Below are positions 30,556-41,742 of a stretch of 64,000 nt of DNA, one piece after another (positions within the stretch are counted from its first letter, which is position 1; every line of letters begins with the position of its first letter). A program made the position numbers and the translations under genes. The stretch lies in contig JALKBU010000095.1 in assembly GCA_023091735.1 (NCBI GenBank), forward strand, positions 1-64,000, in the 5' to 3' direction. Under the pieces are notes generated by a model that saw only the letters and a program-made list of their open reading frames with translations, was not told the DNA's origin and made no database searches. This DNA comes from Trichomonas tenax. Lineage: Eukaryota > Parabasalia > Trichomonadida > Trichomonadidae.

Positions 30556-32482
30556 TTAAGTAGAATAAGCTGATTGTTGAAGCAATTCTTTCATTGACAG
30601 CAACTGGAACATTCTCCTTCTTCTTACACTACTTTGTGAGAAGTTCTTTCCGAAGTTAGCGATAAAAAGCTGTATGATATCTTTACAGAGAACTCTATTG
30701 GGAAATTGCTCCAGAAAACATCGATTTCTGAAATCGCTTGAATTCATTGTCTCCATTGACATTGATTTTCATTAAATATCTTAATTACTTCATCGAGTAG
30801 AGCTATTATATATTGGAATAATTCCGATGTTTCGTCTTTACATTGAATAAACGAAACAATTGATGTTAAAACTTTAACGAATTCAGTTAATCAACTTCTT
30901 TGATGTGGCAAGTCAAATAATTATTAAGTGATTGTCTGTAAAATATATAATGAATTTTGAAATACAATTTGAATTTCCTGAGCACACTTGTGGAGCGCGA
31001 AATCAGTCAATTGGTTTGTTATTTCGTCATATTCTTCATATAATTCGAGCTTCAAATATTCAGTTTTTTCGCTGATGAAATTGATCAATCCTTGAATGAG
31101 TGTTAACTGAACATCTGTGCTTCCTGAGGTGACAATTTTTATGAATCATCAAGAACATGAACGAAATAGACCATCCGTTTCTTTGTGCTTCAGCAACATC
31201 ATATCAACAATGTTAACATTCTTTAATCCTTTTGCCGCAAGGAAATCGAACAAATCAGCAATAAGGATTTCGTTCATATCCTGTTTCATCATCAAAATGA
31301 AAGAATTATTTCTCTTATACTGTGACTTGATGCACTCTTCAAAATTTTCAAGAAGAAATCTCTGTTGATGAATTGACTATGCATCTTCAATGAAGTGAGA
31401 ATCTTAGGTCAGAACTTGAGTGAATTGGAATATGTATTTTGTGTAATTCTCATTAATGTTGAGAATAGATTCAGGCATTGTTCAGATGTTTGTGCAGTGC
31501 CAAGCATTTTGGACAAATTCAGAAATCTTACGAATGGATCATCAATGAAATCATCTAATTCAGTAAATCTTCTAAAAACAAAAAGAAAGGAATAACATTT
31601 GTGAGTAGAGTTCCATATCAATGATACCTTTAACTTTCTTATCTTCGAACGATTCTATTCCATCACATTTAAGGAAATTTTGAGAAATTTCAACTGCTAT
31701 AATAAAGCATGAAAGAAAAACATCGGAAAATGGAGGAAGTACGAAAACTTCATTGAAATATGAATGAATTGTAGACAAAAATGTAAGATTTTTCACGGCC
31801 ACGAGACATCTTGAAACGAAAAGATTCATTGAATCTGCTTCTGTAGGCGATGTTTCAGTGAAAACAGAGATTGGTAAATTCTTGTGATATTTCGCTGTCC
31901 AACAGAGAATGATGGTGGATTTTTGAAATAATCTTGGAGATTTTCCAAATAAGACAGCAGATGTCCTTCCTTTGCCTTTATTTTGGTTACTACATTGATG
32001 AATTCATTAAAATTCGAAACAATGTTTCGAATATTATGAAATCTGACATGTAAAATATAAATATTGCCATTCTTACATGAATGATATCACGCATGATTCA
32101 TAACATATAAAATCTAATAATTTTCTAAAGTTGAACAATCCAATTTGGGAAGTGTTCTATGTTACTTGCTGGTAAGGGATTGCTGTATCAAATTCACTGG
32201 ACATGGATAGGATAGCTTTACGGAAGATATTAATGTTTGAGCAAAGGCATTCTCCTGTGACTGTATCCATGTTTTTTTCACTGTGGAGCTGCTTTTTATC
32301 TTTGTTGTGTGCGTTTGTAGCAAACTTGATAAAAAGTGGTCATCCTGAGCGAATAGTTCAAGAGCATCCGGGTTCTGTGTTTCCATGACTTCGTTGATGC
32401 TGGAACTGTGCAAGGTAATGTTCATGGACTTGTTGGATCGCCAAATTAAATCCGCGTAATTATTACAATTTGATGAGATCAC
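30556..32482 (-). pseudogene. Decayed large helical gene, unrecognised
   Basis: A series of minus-strand fragments in shifting frames, each with protein-like composition: 32482-32162 (PDALELFAQDDHFLSSLLQT), about 32000-31850 (FINVVTKIKAKEGHLLSYLE), 31829-31572, 31621-31409 (ELDDFIDDPFVRFLNLSKML) and 30762-30556 (NRVLCKDIIQLFIANFGKNF). Together they look like one helical protein of several hundred residues broken by many stops and frameshifts. The order and strand agree throughout, which is why I treat them as one pseudogene. No domain was identified. Confidence 0.45.
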
Positions 32483-33754
32483 GAAGTTAAGGATTTGTAA
32501 TAATTTCTTAAATGTTTTTGTAGCAACTCCATTAGAGTGTTGAACAGCTTTAATGTCTCTGATCTTAAAACTTTATTAATCTCTAATTTGAACTATGAAA
32601 AATATCTATGTGTTGATAGGTGAAATAAACCCATTTTGAGTTATCAACTACAATGGAAATTGCAGAGCCTTCGTCACTCATTATTGAAGTTGTTGGCTTC
32701 ATGTTAGAAAATAATCCAGATATGTTAAAGGAACAAATCAATACTTAAGCTTTTTGTGTATTTATAGAAATCAACAATTAAGTTAATCGAAACTATAAGC
32801 ATTAAATAGGATGAAGTTTGCCCTTGTGAGTAGTACACGAAGCATTAGATAAGATAACTTATTATGTGACTGTGATTACTACTCATAGTGCAGTACAACC
32901 CCTTTGATTATCGTCTTTGTCTGACGATTCATCACTTACTGATAAAACTTTTTGCTTGCTTGATGCTCAACTATGAAATTACTTGACTTAACAGTATGAA
33001 TGTAGTTTTTGCGTAATGGCAGCATTCATTAGATAGCTCATGTCTCAAACCATCGTAAAAATGCTTAAATCATATTTTTATTGCTTTTCTTTCCGTAATT
33101 GATAAAAAAAATTATTAACTTCAGCTATTAATTCATTTGTTGATGAAATCCATAATCTTGATAGAGTAAATGGTTTGGTTAAATATATGTCACATATGTA
33201 AAAATGCCAAGTTCATCCCAATTTATATCTCCAATCTCATTATTGCCTAATTTATATAAAAAATTATTTCATGTTTCATTTTTGCATCGCATTGGTTGCG
33301 ATAATGCAAACAATTTGACTTCATTAAAACACTAACAGGCAGTAAAAATCCTGGAAGCTACCGAGGAAATATTTACAGGCTACACGGGAGGCAATTGCAA
33401 TAAATCGTCAACGAAGAGAATATTTTTTCCACTAAAAGCTGCAACTGATTTCTCCATGAGCTTTACCCCCGCTCACTAAAAATCTAAGTATAAAATTAAT
33501 ATTATTGGCAACGCTAGCAGTCAGCATACTGCATTCTTCAATTATAATCAGATCAGATGACATTACATTATGTCATAATGTTTATTTCTTGACGTGTAAA
33601 TAATGCATTTTCAAAATTTCGGTATAGAATGATGGATTATAAAGATCAAAAAAACAACAGCCAGTAAAAGAACAAACAGATACAGATACAAAATTACAAT
33701 ATCGAATTACACGATCAGCATGCGGAATTTACTTTAGATGCGGCAAACATAGAT
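32483..33754. other. AT-rich intergenic
   Basis: No convincing gene. A 31-codon plus-strand frame at about 32652 (MEIAEPSSLIIEVVGFML) may be a stray fragment. TGACGTGTAAA at 33590-33600 is a gene-proximal 11-mer variant pointing toward the ORF at 33755, 154 nt away. Confidence 0.4.
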
Positions 33755-34018
33755 ATGTCTATACAAGATTTTTACGATGCGGTTACAACACAAGAGTTTG
33801 AGCTGGAAAGAATTCTCACACTGATGAAGTTATATGATTTTTCTTTTGGAAAACTTACTTTGTACAAAAATTCTTTATTTGGATTTTCTAAAAAGCATGA
33901 AAGAAAAATCATATTTTATGGTGTATCAATGTTAGAAGTCCATAAAAGTATATATGAGCAAATTCTTAAAGAATGGGTTGAAGATTTTGACGAAAGCATG
34001 ATTTCGAAAATGTTATAA
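33755..34018 (+). CDS. Small hypothetical protein
   Basis: An 87-residue ATG frame (MSIQDFYDAVTTQEFELERI; C-terminus WVEDFDESMISKML). The same frame is open upstream to 33668, directly after a TAA, and another in-frame ATG lies before that stop at 33632, so the gene could be the truncated 3' part of a longer one. It is followed after 2 nt by ATG frames in other phases. No domain recognised. Confidence 0.35.
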   Translation: MSIQDFYDAVTTQEFELERILTLMKLYDFSFGKLTLYKNSLFGFSKKHERKIIFYGVSMLEVHKSIYEQILKEWVEDFDESMISKML

Positions 34019-34020
34019 CA

Positions 34021-34610
34021 ATGCAATTCACAGACTTAGCAAACGAAAACATTGAGTTCGGGCAGGTCAATAAAAGCGTGTGGTATAATGTCCTTGCGTT
34101 AAAAGATATTGCAATCTTTCCACAAAGATTTTTCCTCAATCAAGAAGGTCAAACAGTTCTTTCCACATCACATTCCTCAAGATGGAGTACCCTCGACATA
34201 TCAAAACAAGCGTCCCTGTTGTAGAAATTAACAGCAAACCGATGATTAACAAGTACACTTTAATTCAAAGCATTCTCCTTGAGGAATCGTACGAGTGCAT
34301 GTTCTGGAACACAACACCGACAAAATTTCAAAATCGACTCAAATTCGCTTACTTCGCTGTAAAGAATACTCGCAAGCTCGAGAATAGCATACATATCAAT
34401 AACATCATTAAAGAGCTTGCACCAGATGGATTTCGAGATGCGATTGAATCCGTTTGGGATGAATACTTCTGTGTTCCTGAAATTGGGCGCAATGAATACA
34501 TCCCCAACAACGAAAACATGCAATTGATGAACAGAATCCTCAATGACCATGAACAGGTTTACAACTTTCTCACAGGTGGGAGGTGTTTCAGATATTTATT
34601 AATCGATTAA
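34021..34610 (+). pseudogene. Frameshifted gene remnant, unrecognised
   Basis: Two overlapping frames form what looks like one protein. The first, 34021-34224, has NENIEFGQVNKSVWYNVL and ALKDIAIFPQRFFLNQEGQ. The second, 34182-34610, has SVPVVEINSKPMINKY, RDAIESVWDEYFCVPEIG and NDHEQVYNFLTGG. The switch falls near 34185, where the first frame becomes nonsense-like and the second takes over. Both have ordinary codon use. It may have belonged with the ORF at 33755. No family recognised. Confidence 0.45.
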
Positions 34611-35164
34611 ACACTTGATTTTTTATATTTTGCCAACATTTTTTAAAATAAAAGTGCCAAATATTGTAATTTTAAACCGACACGCATTCCCCTATGTTAT
34701 ATGCACTCACATAAGGTAAATGAAACGGTTTTACTCCTATTACATGACAGATTGTGTCAATTACATGTCAAAAATATATTTACATTAATTGAAACAATGG
34801 TCTTTCCTCATGAAATCACTCAAAATGATGATAATTAATGATAAACATCTATTTTGTTTTAGAAGAGACACTTATGACAAAATTGATGAGTTTTCATTGA
34901 TTTTAGAGTGATTTCTCTTCGAAAACTAAGGAAAAATGTAGTTTCATTTTTTCCACGGCTGCACCCATGTATAACTACTCCCTCATATTTAATGAGCCAT
35001 TCTCCATGATAATATTAAAAAATCGAAATAATTCAATTTAAAAATTGCTTGCGTTCATTATGAGAATGCTGCTTTAGGGTGATAGTTTCACTTATATAGT
35101 CGGTGTTCAGCAGCATTACCACAAAAAACACAAGAAAACATCATTTGAAATAAATAATATGTTT
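34611..35164. other. Intergenic between 3' ends
   Basis: AT-rich. It holds ATTACATGTCA at about 34760-34770 and nearby TTACATGACA, close matches to the gene-proximal 11-mer, although no gene start is close. No gene seen. Confidence 0.4.
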
Positions 35165-38100
35165 TTAGTCAGATACCGCGATGTTATGGAATAAGTTATT
35201 GAGTTTGGTTCTAGTGGAATCAAGTGAAAGATCTGTCAAGCGATCGAATTCGATTCTGGCTTCTGAGTCGGTCTTATCTAAGAACATCATATCCGTCATA
35301 TACCTGATATCTTCGGCTTTCTGCAATTCAGGAATTCCTGTTCCAAGCATCAGCATGAGAAGAGTGCAAAGGAGCTTTGAATTATGTCTGAGAATGTTAA
35401 GTGCATCACCACACAAAACACGGAACTGCTTGAACATCTCGCCGTCGACGTCGCCAAGAACATTTGCGCATGCAGGACTGAAGTGGAATGGTGCATTTTC
35501 TCGTTGGTAACCGAGCTTAGTTTTGAAGTTGCCCAAGAAGTGGCCGAAGTCGATATGCAGGAAGTGACCATCAGTCTGAAGCATGATGTTGCCTGGGTGT
35601 CTGTCTGCGATACCAAGAACGCATGTAGCCACGGCGTAGCCAGCAGAAGAATACATGAAGTTTGTTCGAGCCAATTGCTGGTTCTGTGCAGTCTGGTTAA
35701 CTTTGCACAAGTAATCTGTGATCGTTGATATATCCCAAACACCGGCAAATGTACCTTTCTCTTGCTGTAGTGCTTGTTCCGTAATGGCATTTGGAACGAC
35801 TTCAATGAATCCCTGATTGAAACCTGTTGGAAGGACACCATAGCATCTCATATGGAGATCAATGCCCTCCTTTCTCCAAAGGTGCTCCATAACTCTCATG
35901 ACTTGAAGAGTTAATTGGTCTTGACGCAAGTCATCACCGACTTTGAACAGAACTCTGATTGGCTCTGTTGAGAAAGGAGCAGCGTTATGGAAAGTAAGCC
36001 AGAAAGGCTTCTTCTTTGAGTTCATAACCTTGCATTTCTCGACTATGAAAGCGTCGACGACAAGTCTTGGGTCCATAGGAAGGTGGAACTCGTTCGGAAG
36101 ATCGATGTTCTTGAGAGCCTCTCTGAATGGCTCTGTAGCTTCTGTGTGAGATAACTTGCAGAGACGCTGGTTGAGTCTGACGAGCTCTTGTGTGAACTTG
36201 TAGCCCTTAAGAAGTTCATCTCTGTAGATACCACTTCCGTATAAGAAGTTAACAACAAATGATGAGAATCTACGTCTGATGTGGGAAATATGAGCTTCAG
36301 AAATCAACTGCCAGAAAAGCTGGTGTCCAAGGAACTTTGGCTCTGCAAGACCTCTCCTGAACAAGAATCTGCAAAGTGGTGAATCATCGTACATTTCGTA
36401 CTTCAAAGCCTGGACAAGTTGAAGCATGTAAAGCATGATTTCATCATCGCTGAGTTCCTCCAAGCACTGAACAGCGTATGCTCTGACTCTGTGATCAGCA
36501 AATTCAGAATCAAGCATGCTTAAAGCCTCTGATGGTGTTGGCTTTGCCCACTTTTGAAGAATTCTTGGAATCTCGTGAACTTGTGTTGGAAGAGTGTAAT
36601 CGATTGATGAGAGAACAAGAGGCAAGAATGAACTGATATCAGTGAGATCGTTTCTGTATCTATAAAGAGCTGTCTTATCATCTGTTGAGAGCTTCTTTAA
36701 TGGATCGAAATGTCTCTTTCTGATATTGCCTACAGCGACTTTCTGATGCGCTGTACCTCTGACAGACATTGCTGCGTTTCTGCTTCCCTGTTGAGCCGGT
36801 GGTAAGATATGAGCGATCGGATAAATGTATTGTGGAATTTCGAATAATATTCTAGTGGCAGAATCATCTTCGCACTGGCATGTTGTGAGAAGTGGGTCTG
36901 TATCTTTCTTGTTCCACATCGATCTGAAGTTAACACCAGAGTTATACCAACCATCGTAGTTGAAGACTGGAATGTTGATTGTGGCGATTGCAGACTGCTT
37001 GGAACCATATTTCTCGTAGTTGTGGAGAGTAATTGCAACACGAGCAGCACGAGGAATCTGCTGAATCTGGAGGCTCAAATTGAGCATTTCGTTCCATGCA
37101 ACACTTGTTCCACCAAGAGAAGGACGCGTGAGAACAGCTGTCGTCAATTCATTTGATCCGTGAATGATAACAGCTCTGATGACATAAATAGAAACAGCCA
37201 ACTCAGCAGGAATGTTGAAGCATCCTCCGATGAAGATTGAGAATGATTCTTTTGCGATAGAATGTGGAAATCCGCCCATAATTTCAAACGATGGCTTGAG
37301 AGAGTCATTAAGTTTGATTGGCCTGTAAAGTTGCTCTGGCTGCGGCTCTGGAAGGGCGCTGTATGAAAGCTCCTTCTCTCTGATCTGCTGTGTGAGCTGA
37401 AGCTTATCGACAAGCAAGAAATTCATGAAAGGAGTAACAGAAAGCAAGAATTGTCTCACGCAGACGAAGTTTTGGATTGGAAAGTCTCCAGCAACGACTT
37501 CATCTGTGCCTTGGAGTGTGAGAGCATAGTTGTTTGGATCCAAATCTTTGCCAATGCCTTGGTGTTCCTGCATTTTAGCGAAGAGATCACAAATTGCTTT
37601 AGTTGCAGTCGTATCGAACGGAATAGCCAACGAAATAGCTGTTGCTTCGCCTGATAAAGCGACAAAACGTGTGTCTACCTTAATAGGAACGTTCTTCTTC
37701 TTGCATGTTGTTAATGGAGGATCAGAAGCGTTCAAACGCATACGAGCGAGAAGCGGTTCAGCTTCGAGACGAGATGTTCTTGCAGATTCGATTTCTTTGC
37801 GTAATTCTGAGAATGATGAATTAAAAGATAAAACTTCTGGTGTTTGAATGAATGGTTTCAGTTCCAAATCCATTGTATACTGCTTTGCGGCCTTGACAAA
37901 GTCCGTTTCAGCACTGATTTGCATCAGAACAAATTGTGGTTTAGACAAATCTTGCTGTTGAAGCTTTATAGCACTCAACATTTCTGGACTTTCAGAGAGC
38001 TTCAGCTTGTGTGATGGGTATTCACCCTTCATTGTGCCGAGGCGATAAGCTTTTCCATGTCTCACGTTCTGTTCACCGTAGAGCGAAACTAACTGCTCAT

Positions 38101-38572
38101 ATAGCTGCTTCTGGATTGATCCAACCGTTTTAGATACTTTCGATTCGATATTTACGCATAAATCAGTGGGTAATTTAACTTTCAAAATAACTCGTGGGTG
38201 TTTACGTGCGAAATTGCTCAATGGAATGACGGCCGAGATAATCGAATTCTGCTCTTTAAACTCATCAATGTCAAATACGAATATCGGCATTCTTTGTTGC
38301 TTCGATGTAACATTTCTATCAGAAATAAAGTAGCTTGTTAAAGGAGTCTCCTTGAAAGATGTCGTTATACTTTCGGACTGTTTGATTTTGTCGATGTCTG
38401 ATGAATATAAGATTTCGTATTGATATCCTTGTTGAGCATTTCTGCAAATAACGTAATTCTGGAGCTCAAAGTTCGTCAGGAGGTCTATGACATCGCTGCC
38501 CTTCAAGTCCTGGTCCAAAGGAAGGAAAAATGTCCTTCCATTGGGGAGAAGTAAATCAATCCTGTGAGTCAT
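35165..38572 (-). CDS. Class I-type phosphatidylinositol 3-kinase catalytic subunit
   Basis: An 1135-residue protein using the ATG at 38572 (MTHRIDLLLPNGRTFFLPL); the longer frame depends on TTG. Domain order is that of class I p110: an N-terminal adaptor-binding-like segment, a Ras-binding-like domain (PRVILKVKLPTDLCVNIE), a C2 domain (TTAVLTRPSLGGTSVAWNE), the helical PIK domain (LDSEFADHRVRAYAVQCLEE) and the kinase. Catalytic landmarks are KVGDDLRQDQL, DRHPGNIM (D990) and DFGHFLG (D1008). The basic activation loop (FKTKLGYQRE) favours class I substrate, PtdIns(4,5)P2. It makes 3-phosphoinositides at the inner membrane for phagocytosis and motility. The gene is intact and faces the decayed genes to its left. 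Confidence 0.92.
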   Translation of the reverse strand: MTHRIDLLLPNGRTFFLPLDQDLKGSDVIDLLTNFELQNYVICRNAQQGYQYEILYSSDIDKIKQSESITTSFKETPLTSYFISDRNVTSKQQRMPIFVFDIDEFKEQNSIISAVIPLSNFARKHPRVILKVKLPTDLCVNIESKVSKTVGSIQKQLYEQLVSLYGEQNVRHGKAYRLGTMKGEYPSHKLKLSESPEMLSAIKLQQQDLSKPQFVLMQISAETDFVKAAKQYTMDLELKPFIQTPEVLSFNSSFSELRKEIESARTSRLEAEPLLARMRLNASDPPLTTCKKKNVPIKVDTRFVALSGEATAISLAIPFDTTATKAICDLFAKMQEHQGIGKDLDPNNYALTLQGTDEVVAGDFPIQNFVCVRQFLLSVTPFMNFLLVDKLQLTQQIREKELSYSALPEPQPEQLYRPIKLNDSLKPSFEIMGGFPHSIAKESFSIFIGGCFNIPAELAVSIYVIRAVIIHGSNELTTAVLTRPSLGGTSVAWNEMLNLSLQIQQIPRAARVAITLHNYEKYGSKQSAIATINIPVFNYDGWYNSGVNFRSMWNKKDTDPLLTTCQCEDDSATRILFEIPQYIYPIAHILPPAQQGSRNAAMSVRGTAHQKVAVGNIRKRHFDPLKKLSTDDKTALYRYRNDLTDISSFLPLVLSSIDYTLPTQVHEIPRILQKWAKPTPSEALSMLDSEFADHRVRAYAVQCLEELSDDEIMLYMLQLVQALKYEMYDDSPLCRFLFRRGLAEPKFLGHQLFWQLISEAHISHIRRRFSSFVVNFLYGSGIYRDELLKGYKFTQELVRLNQRLCKLSHTEATEPFREALKNIDLPNEFHLPMDPRLVVDAFIVEKCKVMNSKKKPFWLTFHNAAPFSTEPIRVLFKVGDDLRQDQLTLQVMRVMEHLWRKEGIDLHMRCYGVLPTGFNQGFIEVVPNAITEQALQQEKGTFAGVWDISTITDYLCKVNQTAQNQQLARTNFMYSSAGYAVATCVLGIADRHPGNIMLQTDGHFLHIDFGHFLGNFKTKLGYQRENAPFHFSPACANVLGDVDGEMFKQFRVLCGDALNILRHNSKLLCTLLMLMLGTGIPELQKAEDIRYMTDMMFLDKTDSEARIEFDRLTDLSLDSTRTKLNNLFHNIAVSD

Positions 38573-39180
38573 TCTTTCAAATCTATCACAAAAAACCGTC
38601 ACCACTCTCAAATTTCAAAAAATCACTCTAAACTGTCTATGCATATGCTGAAATATCATATTTTATCATAAAATTTGTGATTTCTCAAAATTTCTGAAAA
38701 TATCGCATCTCTATGTTATGTGATTTCATATTTACCCCACTTTTGATCATTTCACACTAAAATAATCGTTTTTGACAGAAATTTTAAAGTAGATTATTAA
38801 TTACATCATTTATAGTGATGAAATATGAAATAAATTTAAATACATTCAATTGGAAATAAAATGTGGCATTGGAATATGATGTAGAAAATGTTTATAATGT
38901 TTTGGAGGTTTTTTGACGAATTTCTCAACCATCTGTCAAACATTTTGAGACAAACGTTCGCAGAATATAGTATCTAAAATGTCCTGGATATGAAGGTTCA
39001 GCGAAATTGAAGCAGAAATTTTTTGAACGGAAATCTACTCAAATTACGATTATCAATACAAGAATGAAGAAATTAGAAAAGAGATTGAGTGATGATAGGG
39101 TCAAAAGAGTAAATGGACTTGCAGAGAAATGTTATATTGATGAAGACTGAAATGAGAACCAAAATTGACCCGGATACCCT
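38573..39180. other. Spacer with a coding-like fragment
   Basis: AT-rich 5' flank of the PI3K gene. From about 39008 to the TGA at 39148-39150 the plus strand is open and reads as a charged helix (KSTQITIINTRMKKLEKRLS, then RVKRVNGLAEKCYIDED). It looks like the C-terminal end of an otherwise lost gene at the edge of the Maverick-like remnant. Confidence 0.35.
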
Positions 39181-39574
39181 TTAGAGGTTACTATTTCGAA
39201 CCCCAATGATTTGATTTATTCTATCTTCAATAATGTTTATTCTTTTTGTTAAATCTTCTATTTTCATTATTGCAGTAACTCTTGATTGAGGAATAGATAT
39301 TAAGTTTACTATACCATTTATTATTGTAATTTTGAAACCGTCAATTTTAAACATTTTATTTAATGTGCATGTTATAAGTTCATCAAACATTTCTTTATTT
39401 TTATTATAGTACTCATTAAATTCATCAACTGATTCAAATATTGTTGACTCAATAATTGGTTTGATTATTTTTAATTTTTGTTTTTTGTTATTTATGTTCA
39501 ATTAAATTTGAATCTTCCTTCTCATGTTCTTCTTTGTCTTCATCTTTTTCAATTATTTTTAAAATTCGTTTCAT
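39181..39574 (-). pseudogene. Maverick-like element gene remnant
   Basis: The start, ATG at 39574, gives MKRILKIIEKDEDKEEHE and a short Lys/Glu-rich stretch that hits a stop. One frameshift near 39500 restores a 105-codon frame (KIIKPIIESTIFESVDEFNE, later DLTKRINIIEDRINQIIG). Short, very Asn/Ile/Lys-rich proteins in this setting match the small ORFs of trichomonad Mavericks (Polintons). Function unknown, and broken here. Confidence 0.4.
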
Positions 39575-39635
39575 TTCATACAAATAAAAATTAAAATATT
39601 TGAAACATAAATTTATTTTTATTTAATTATAAAAC

Positions 39636-39844
39636 ATGAGTGCTGAAATATTTGGAAAAATATGGAGAGGTATCAAAAATGCTGCAAAATGGGTTCATAA
39701 TAAAGTATTAAAGCTGTTGCACCAAGTGCGAAAACAGTAGGTACTGCAATTGGTGGAATATTTGGTGCTAAAGCAGGTAATCCAATGATGGATGCACAAG
39801 TTGGAAATGCCATTGGTGGAGTAATTGAACAAATTGCAAAGTGA
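39636..39844 (+). pseudogene. Small Gly/Ala-rich Maverick-type protein, one frameshift
   Basis: The ATG at 39636 opens MSAEIFGKIWRGIKNAAKWV. A one-base deletion near 39705-39710 diverts it; the next frame carries AVAPSAKTVGTAIGGIFGAK and ends IGGVIEQIAK at 39844. A short amphipathic head and a GxxxG hydrophobic body resemble the small membrane-active minor virion proteins (pVI/pX type) of Mavericks and adenovirus-like lineages. That comparison is by pattern only. Confidence 0.45.
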
Positions 39845-39863
39845 TACAAAAATAATTTTATTT

Positions 39864-40100
39864 TTACTTCATAATTGGAGTTAGTCGTTTGACAACTTCT
39901 CCAGTTTTTTTTTTTTTTTTTTTTTTTTTCAAATGCTTTTTTAACAGTTAGATCATGTTGTGGTGATACTAAAATAGCTAAATCAAAATTTAAACATAAA
40001 CACCAAATTTTATTTTTAAAATTTATGAACCCCTTAAATCCTTTCGCTTTCTTTTGGTAGTTAGTTAGTTTATCACTTTGTTGCTTCAGTCAAATTTTAT
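39864..40100 (-). pseudogene. Maverick-like gene broken by an A25 run
   Basis: The minus strand reads KKAKGFKGFINFKNKIWCLC and LAILVSPQHDLTVKKAFE, then enters a run of 25 A (25 T on the plus strand, 39905-39929), and leaves it in the wrong phase. A frame one base over continues TGEVVKRLTPIMK to a TAA at 39864. Homopolymer expansion at a Lys-codon site has shifted the frame. The 5' end is not resolved. Confidence 0.45.
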
Positions 40101-40160
40101 GTAAATGAAATAATAAATTAAATTTATTTTTAAATTTTTATTATTTTAATCAGTATAAAA

Positions 40161-40869
40161 ATGAGCTATAAGGACCTAAACGATTTAAGTAATAGTAAAC
40201 TTCAAAAAGTAATTGAAGCAACAGAAATGGCTTCATCAAAAAACTACAACAGAAACAGAAAAGTTTTAAGCGAATATTTAAAAGAAAATAATTATAAAGG
40301 ATCTGTTAAATATAAATCAATTAATTCATTTCTTCAAGATTCAGCCTTTCCCTTAATGAAGACAGATACAGGATATAAGAAGAAGTCAGTCAATCGTGAT
40401 ATCAAAAAAAGAAATGTGTGAATTAACGAATGTAAACACTGGATATAAGAAGAAAGCTGTAGATAAAGAAGTAAGAAAAGAAATGCATGAATTAACGAAT
40501 GTTAATGCTGGAAATACAACTCAATCAAAATTAAAGAACAGAAAGTTAAACCAGAAGATTACAACGAAACCATAAATTTCCCTGAAGAAACATTTTATAA
40601 TATATTTAACCAGAACAACCTTATTGTACATGCCAGTTTTAGTGCTGCCAAAAATTCTTATTTTTCCCAAGTGAACGATTTTTATGACAAGCCTACAAAA
40701 TTATACGATCCGCCAACTTTACAATCAGATTTTACCATTTGGTTTACTACTAATGGTTCGACTAGGGTTGTCCCTTATTATTATAACTTTTACCTGGAGC
40801 TATCGTTCATTTACAATCACACCCGTAGTATCGACCGTTGTTAATTCAGAAGTGTACTCGAAATCATAG
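40161..40869 (+). pseudogene. Maverick-like structural gene remnant
   Basis: From the ATG at 40161, 86 codons (MSYKDLNDLSNSKLQKVIEA) end at a frameshift near 40405. A second frame repeats a TGYKKK then KEM-ELTNVN unit twice. A third segment reads FPEETFYNIFNQNNLIVHAS, FYDKPTKLYDPPTL and ends near 40843-40869 in short stops. The tail has the beta-rich look of a virion protein, perhaps a minor capsid protein, but identity is unproven. At least two frameshifts are present. Confidence 0.45.
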
Positions 40870-41457
40870 GGGGACCCCATTTTATTTTTCCCTTGCACTT
40901 TTTCCCTTTTTGCCCCCTGGTAGCCCCGTAAACTGGGGTGGAGCCAACCTGTACTACCTTGTGACGTGAAACGGGTAACATTCCGGTTTAAAACCTTTAT
41001 ATTATTTTAAAAGTTTTTGTGTCATTATTGTTACGAGGTTACAGACTATAGCAACCTTATATTATCCCTGGTGATTATACTGGTATTATTATTGTAACAT
41101 AGTAACATGTTACATTATAAAGTATTTAGGATTATAATAGGGTTTTATTTTTTGGATGTAATATCCTGGAATTTGTTAGGCAAAGTCAGAGGCCGAAGGC
41201 CGGATACTTGCCAGTTTATATATATATTTATCATTAACTCATACATCATATCACTGTGATATAAGGTGGCATGATGTCATTTCGGGTTGTTTCAAAGCTG
41301 GAACAATGGCTGGTGGCAATAAATGGGCACAGAATTAGTATTCAATAATAAAAATTCTTTCATTCATACATATGATAACCCAGAATTTAAAAATACAGAC
41401 TACATGCCACCTTATATCATTGTTTATGCATGGTATAGGGAAGCATAAAAATATATA
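40870..41457. other. Non-coding interior of the Maverick-like remnant
   Basis: Includes unusual C/T-rich sequence (GGGGACCCC near 40870, then TTTTTCCCTTGCAC and TTTGCCCCC). Further on are an AT-rich tract and the 17-bp inverted repeat at 41257-41419. No open frame of note. Confidence 0.4.
41257..41419. repeat. 17-bp perfect inverted repeat
   Basis: TGATATAAGGTGGCATG at 41257-41273 is matched by its reverse complement at 41403-41419, with a 129-bp loop. It may mark a small insertion or an internal element boundary. Confidence 0.75.
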
Positions 41458-41712
41458 CTACTGAAGTTCGAAGTAGTGGGAAATACCCAAATCTTGTAAA
41501 TATTCTTCCCTGTTAAATGGGTCTCTACCAATTAATGCGTTTATTCTATTGAGTTCATTTATTTTTGAATCCGACAATTTCATTATTGATCTAATGATAT
41601 TTAATTTTTCAATTTCTTTTTCCTTTTCTTCATCACTTAATTTAACATTCTTTGTTTTTAAGTAATGATTTTTAGACTTAATTCAATTTAATATTGTCAC
41701 TTTTGAACTCAT
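41458..41712 (-). pseudogene. Maverick-like small gene with one in-frame TGA
   Basis: An 85-codon frame from the ATG at 41712 to TAG at 41458, interrupted only by TGA at 41683-41685 after MSSKVTILN. Downstream it reads KLSDEEKEKEIEKLNIIRS and ends REEYLQDLGISHYFELQ, a coiled helical protein. The intact remainder suggests recent loss or a misread Trp codon (TGG to TGA). Confidence 0.4.
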
Positions 41713-41742
41713 TTATTAAAAATAAAAAATAATCAATTTATT

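Noticed and set aside
35181..37847. Plus-strand ORFs inside the PI3K gene
   Set aside because: Shadow frames of a well-supported coding sequence on the opposite strand.
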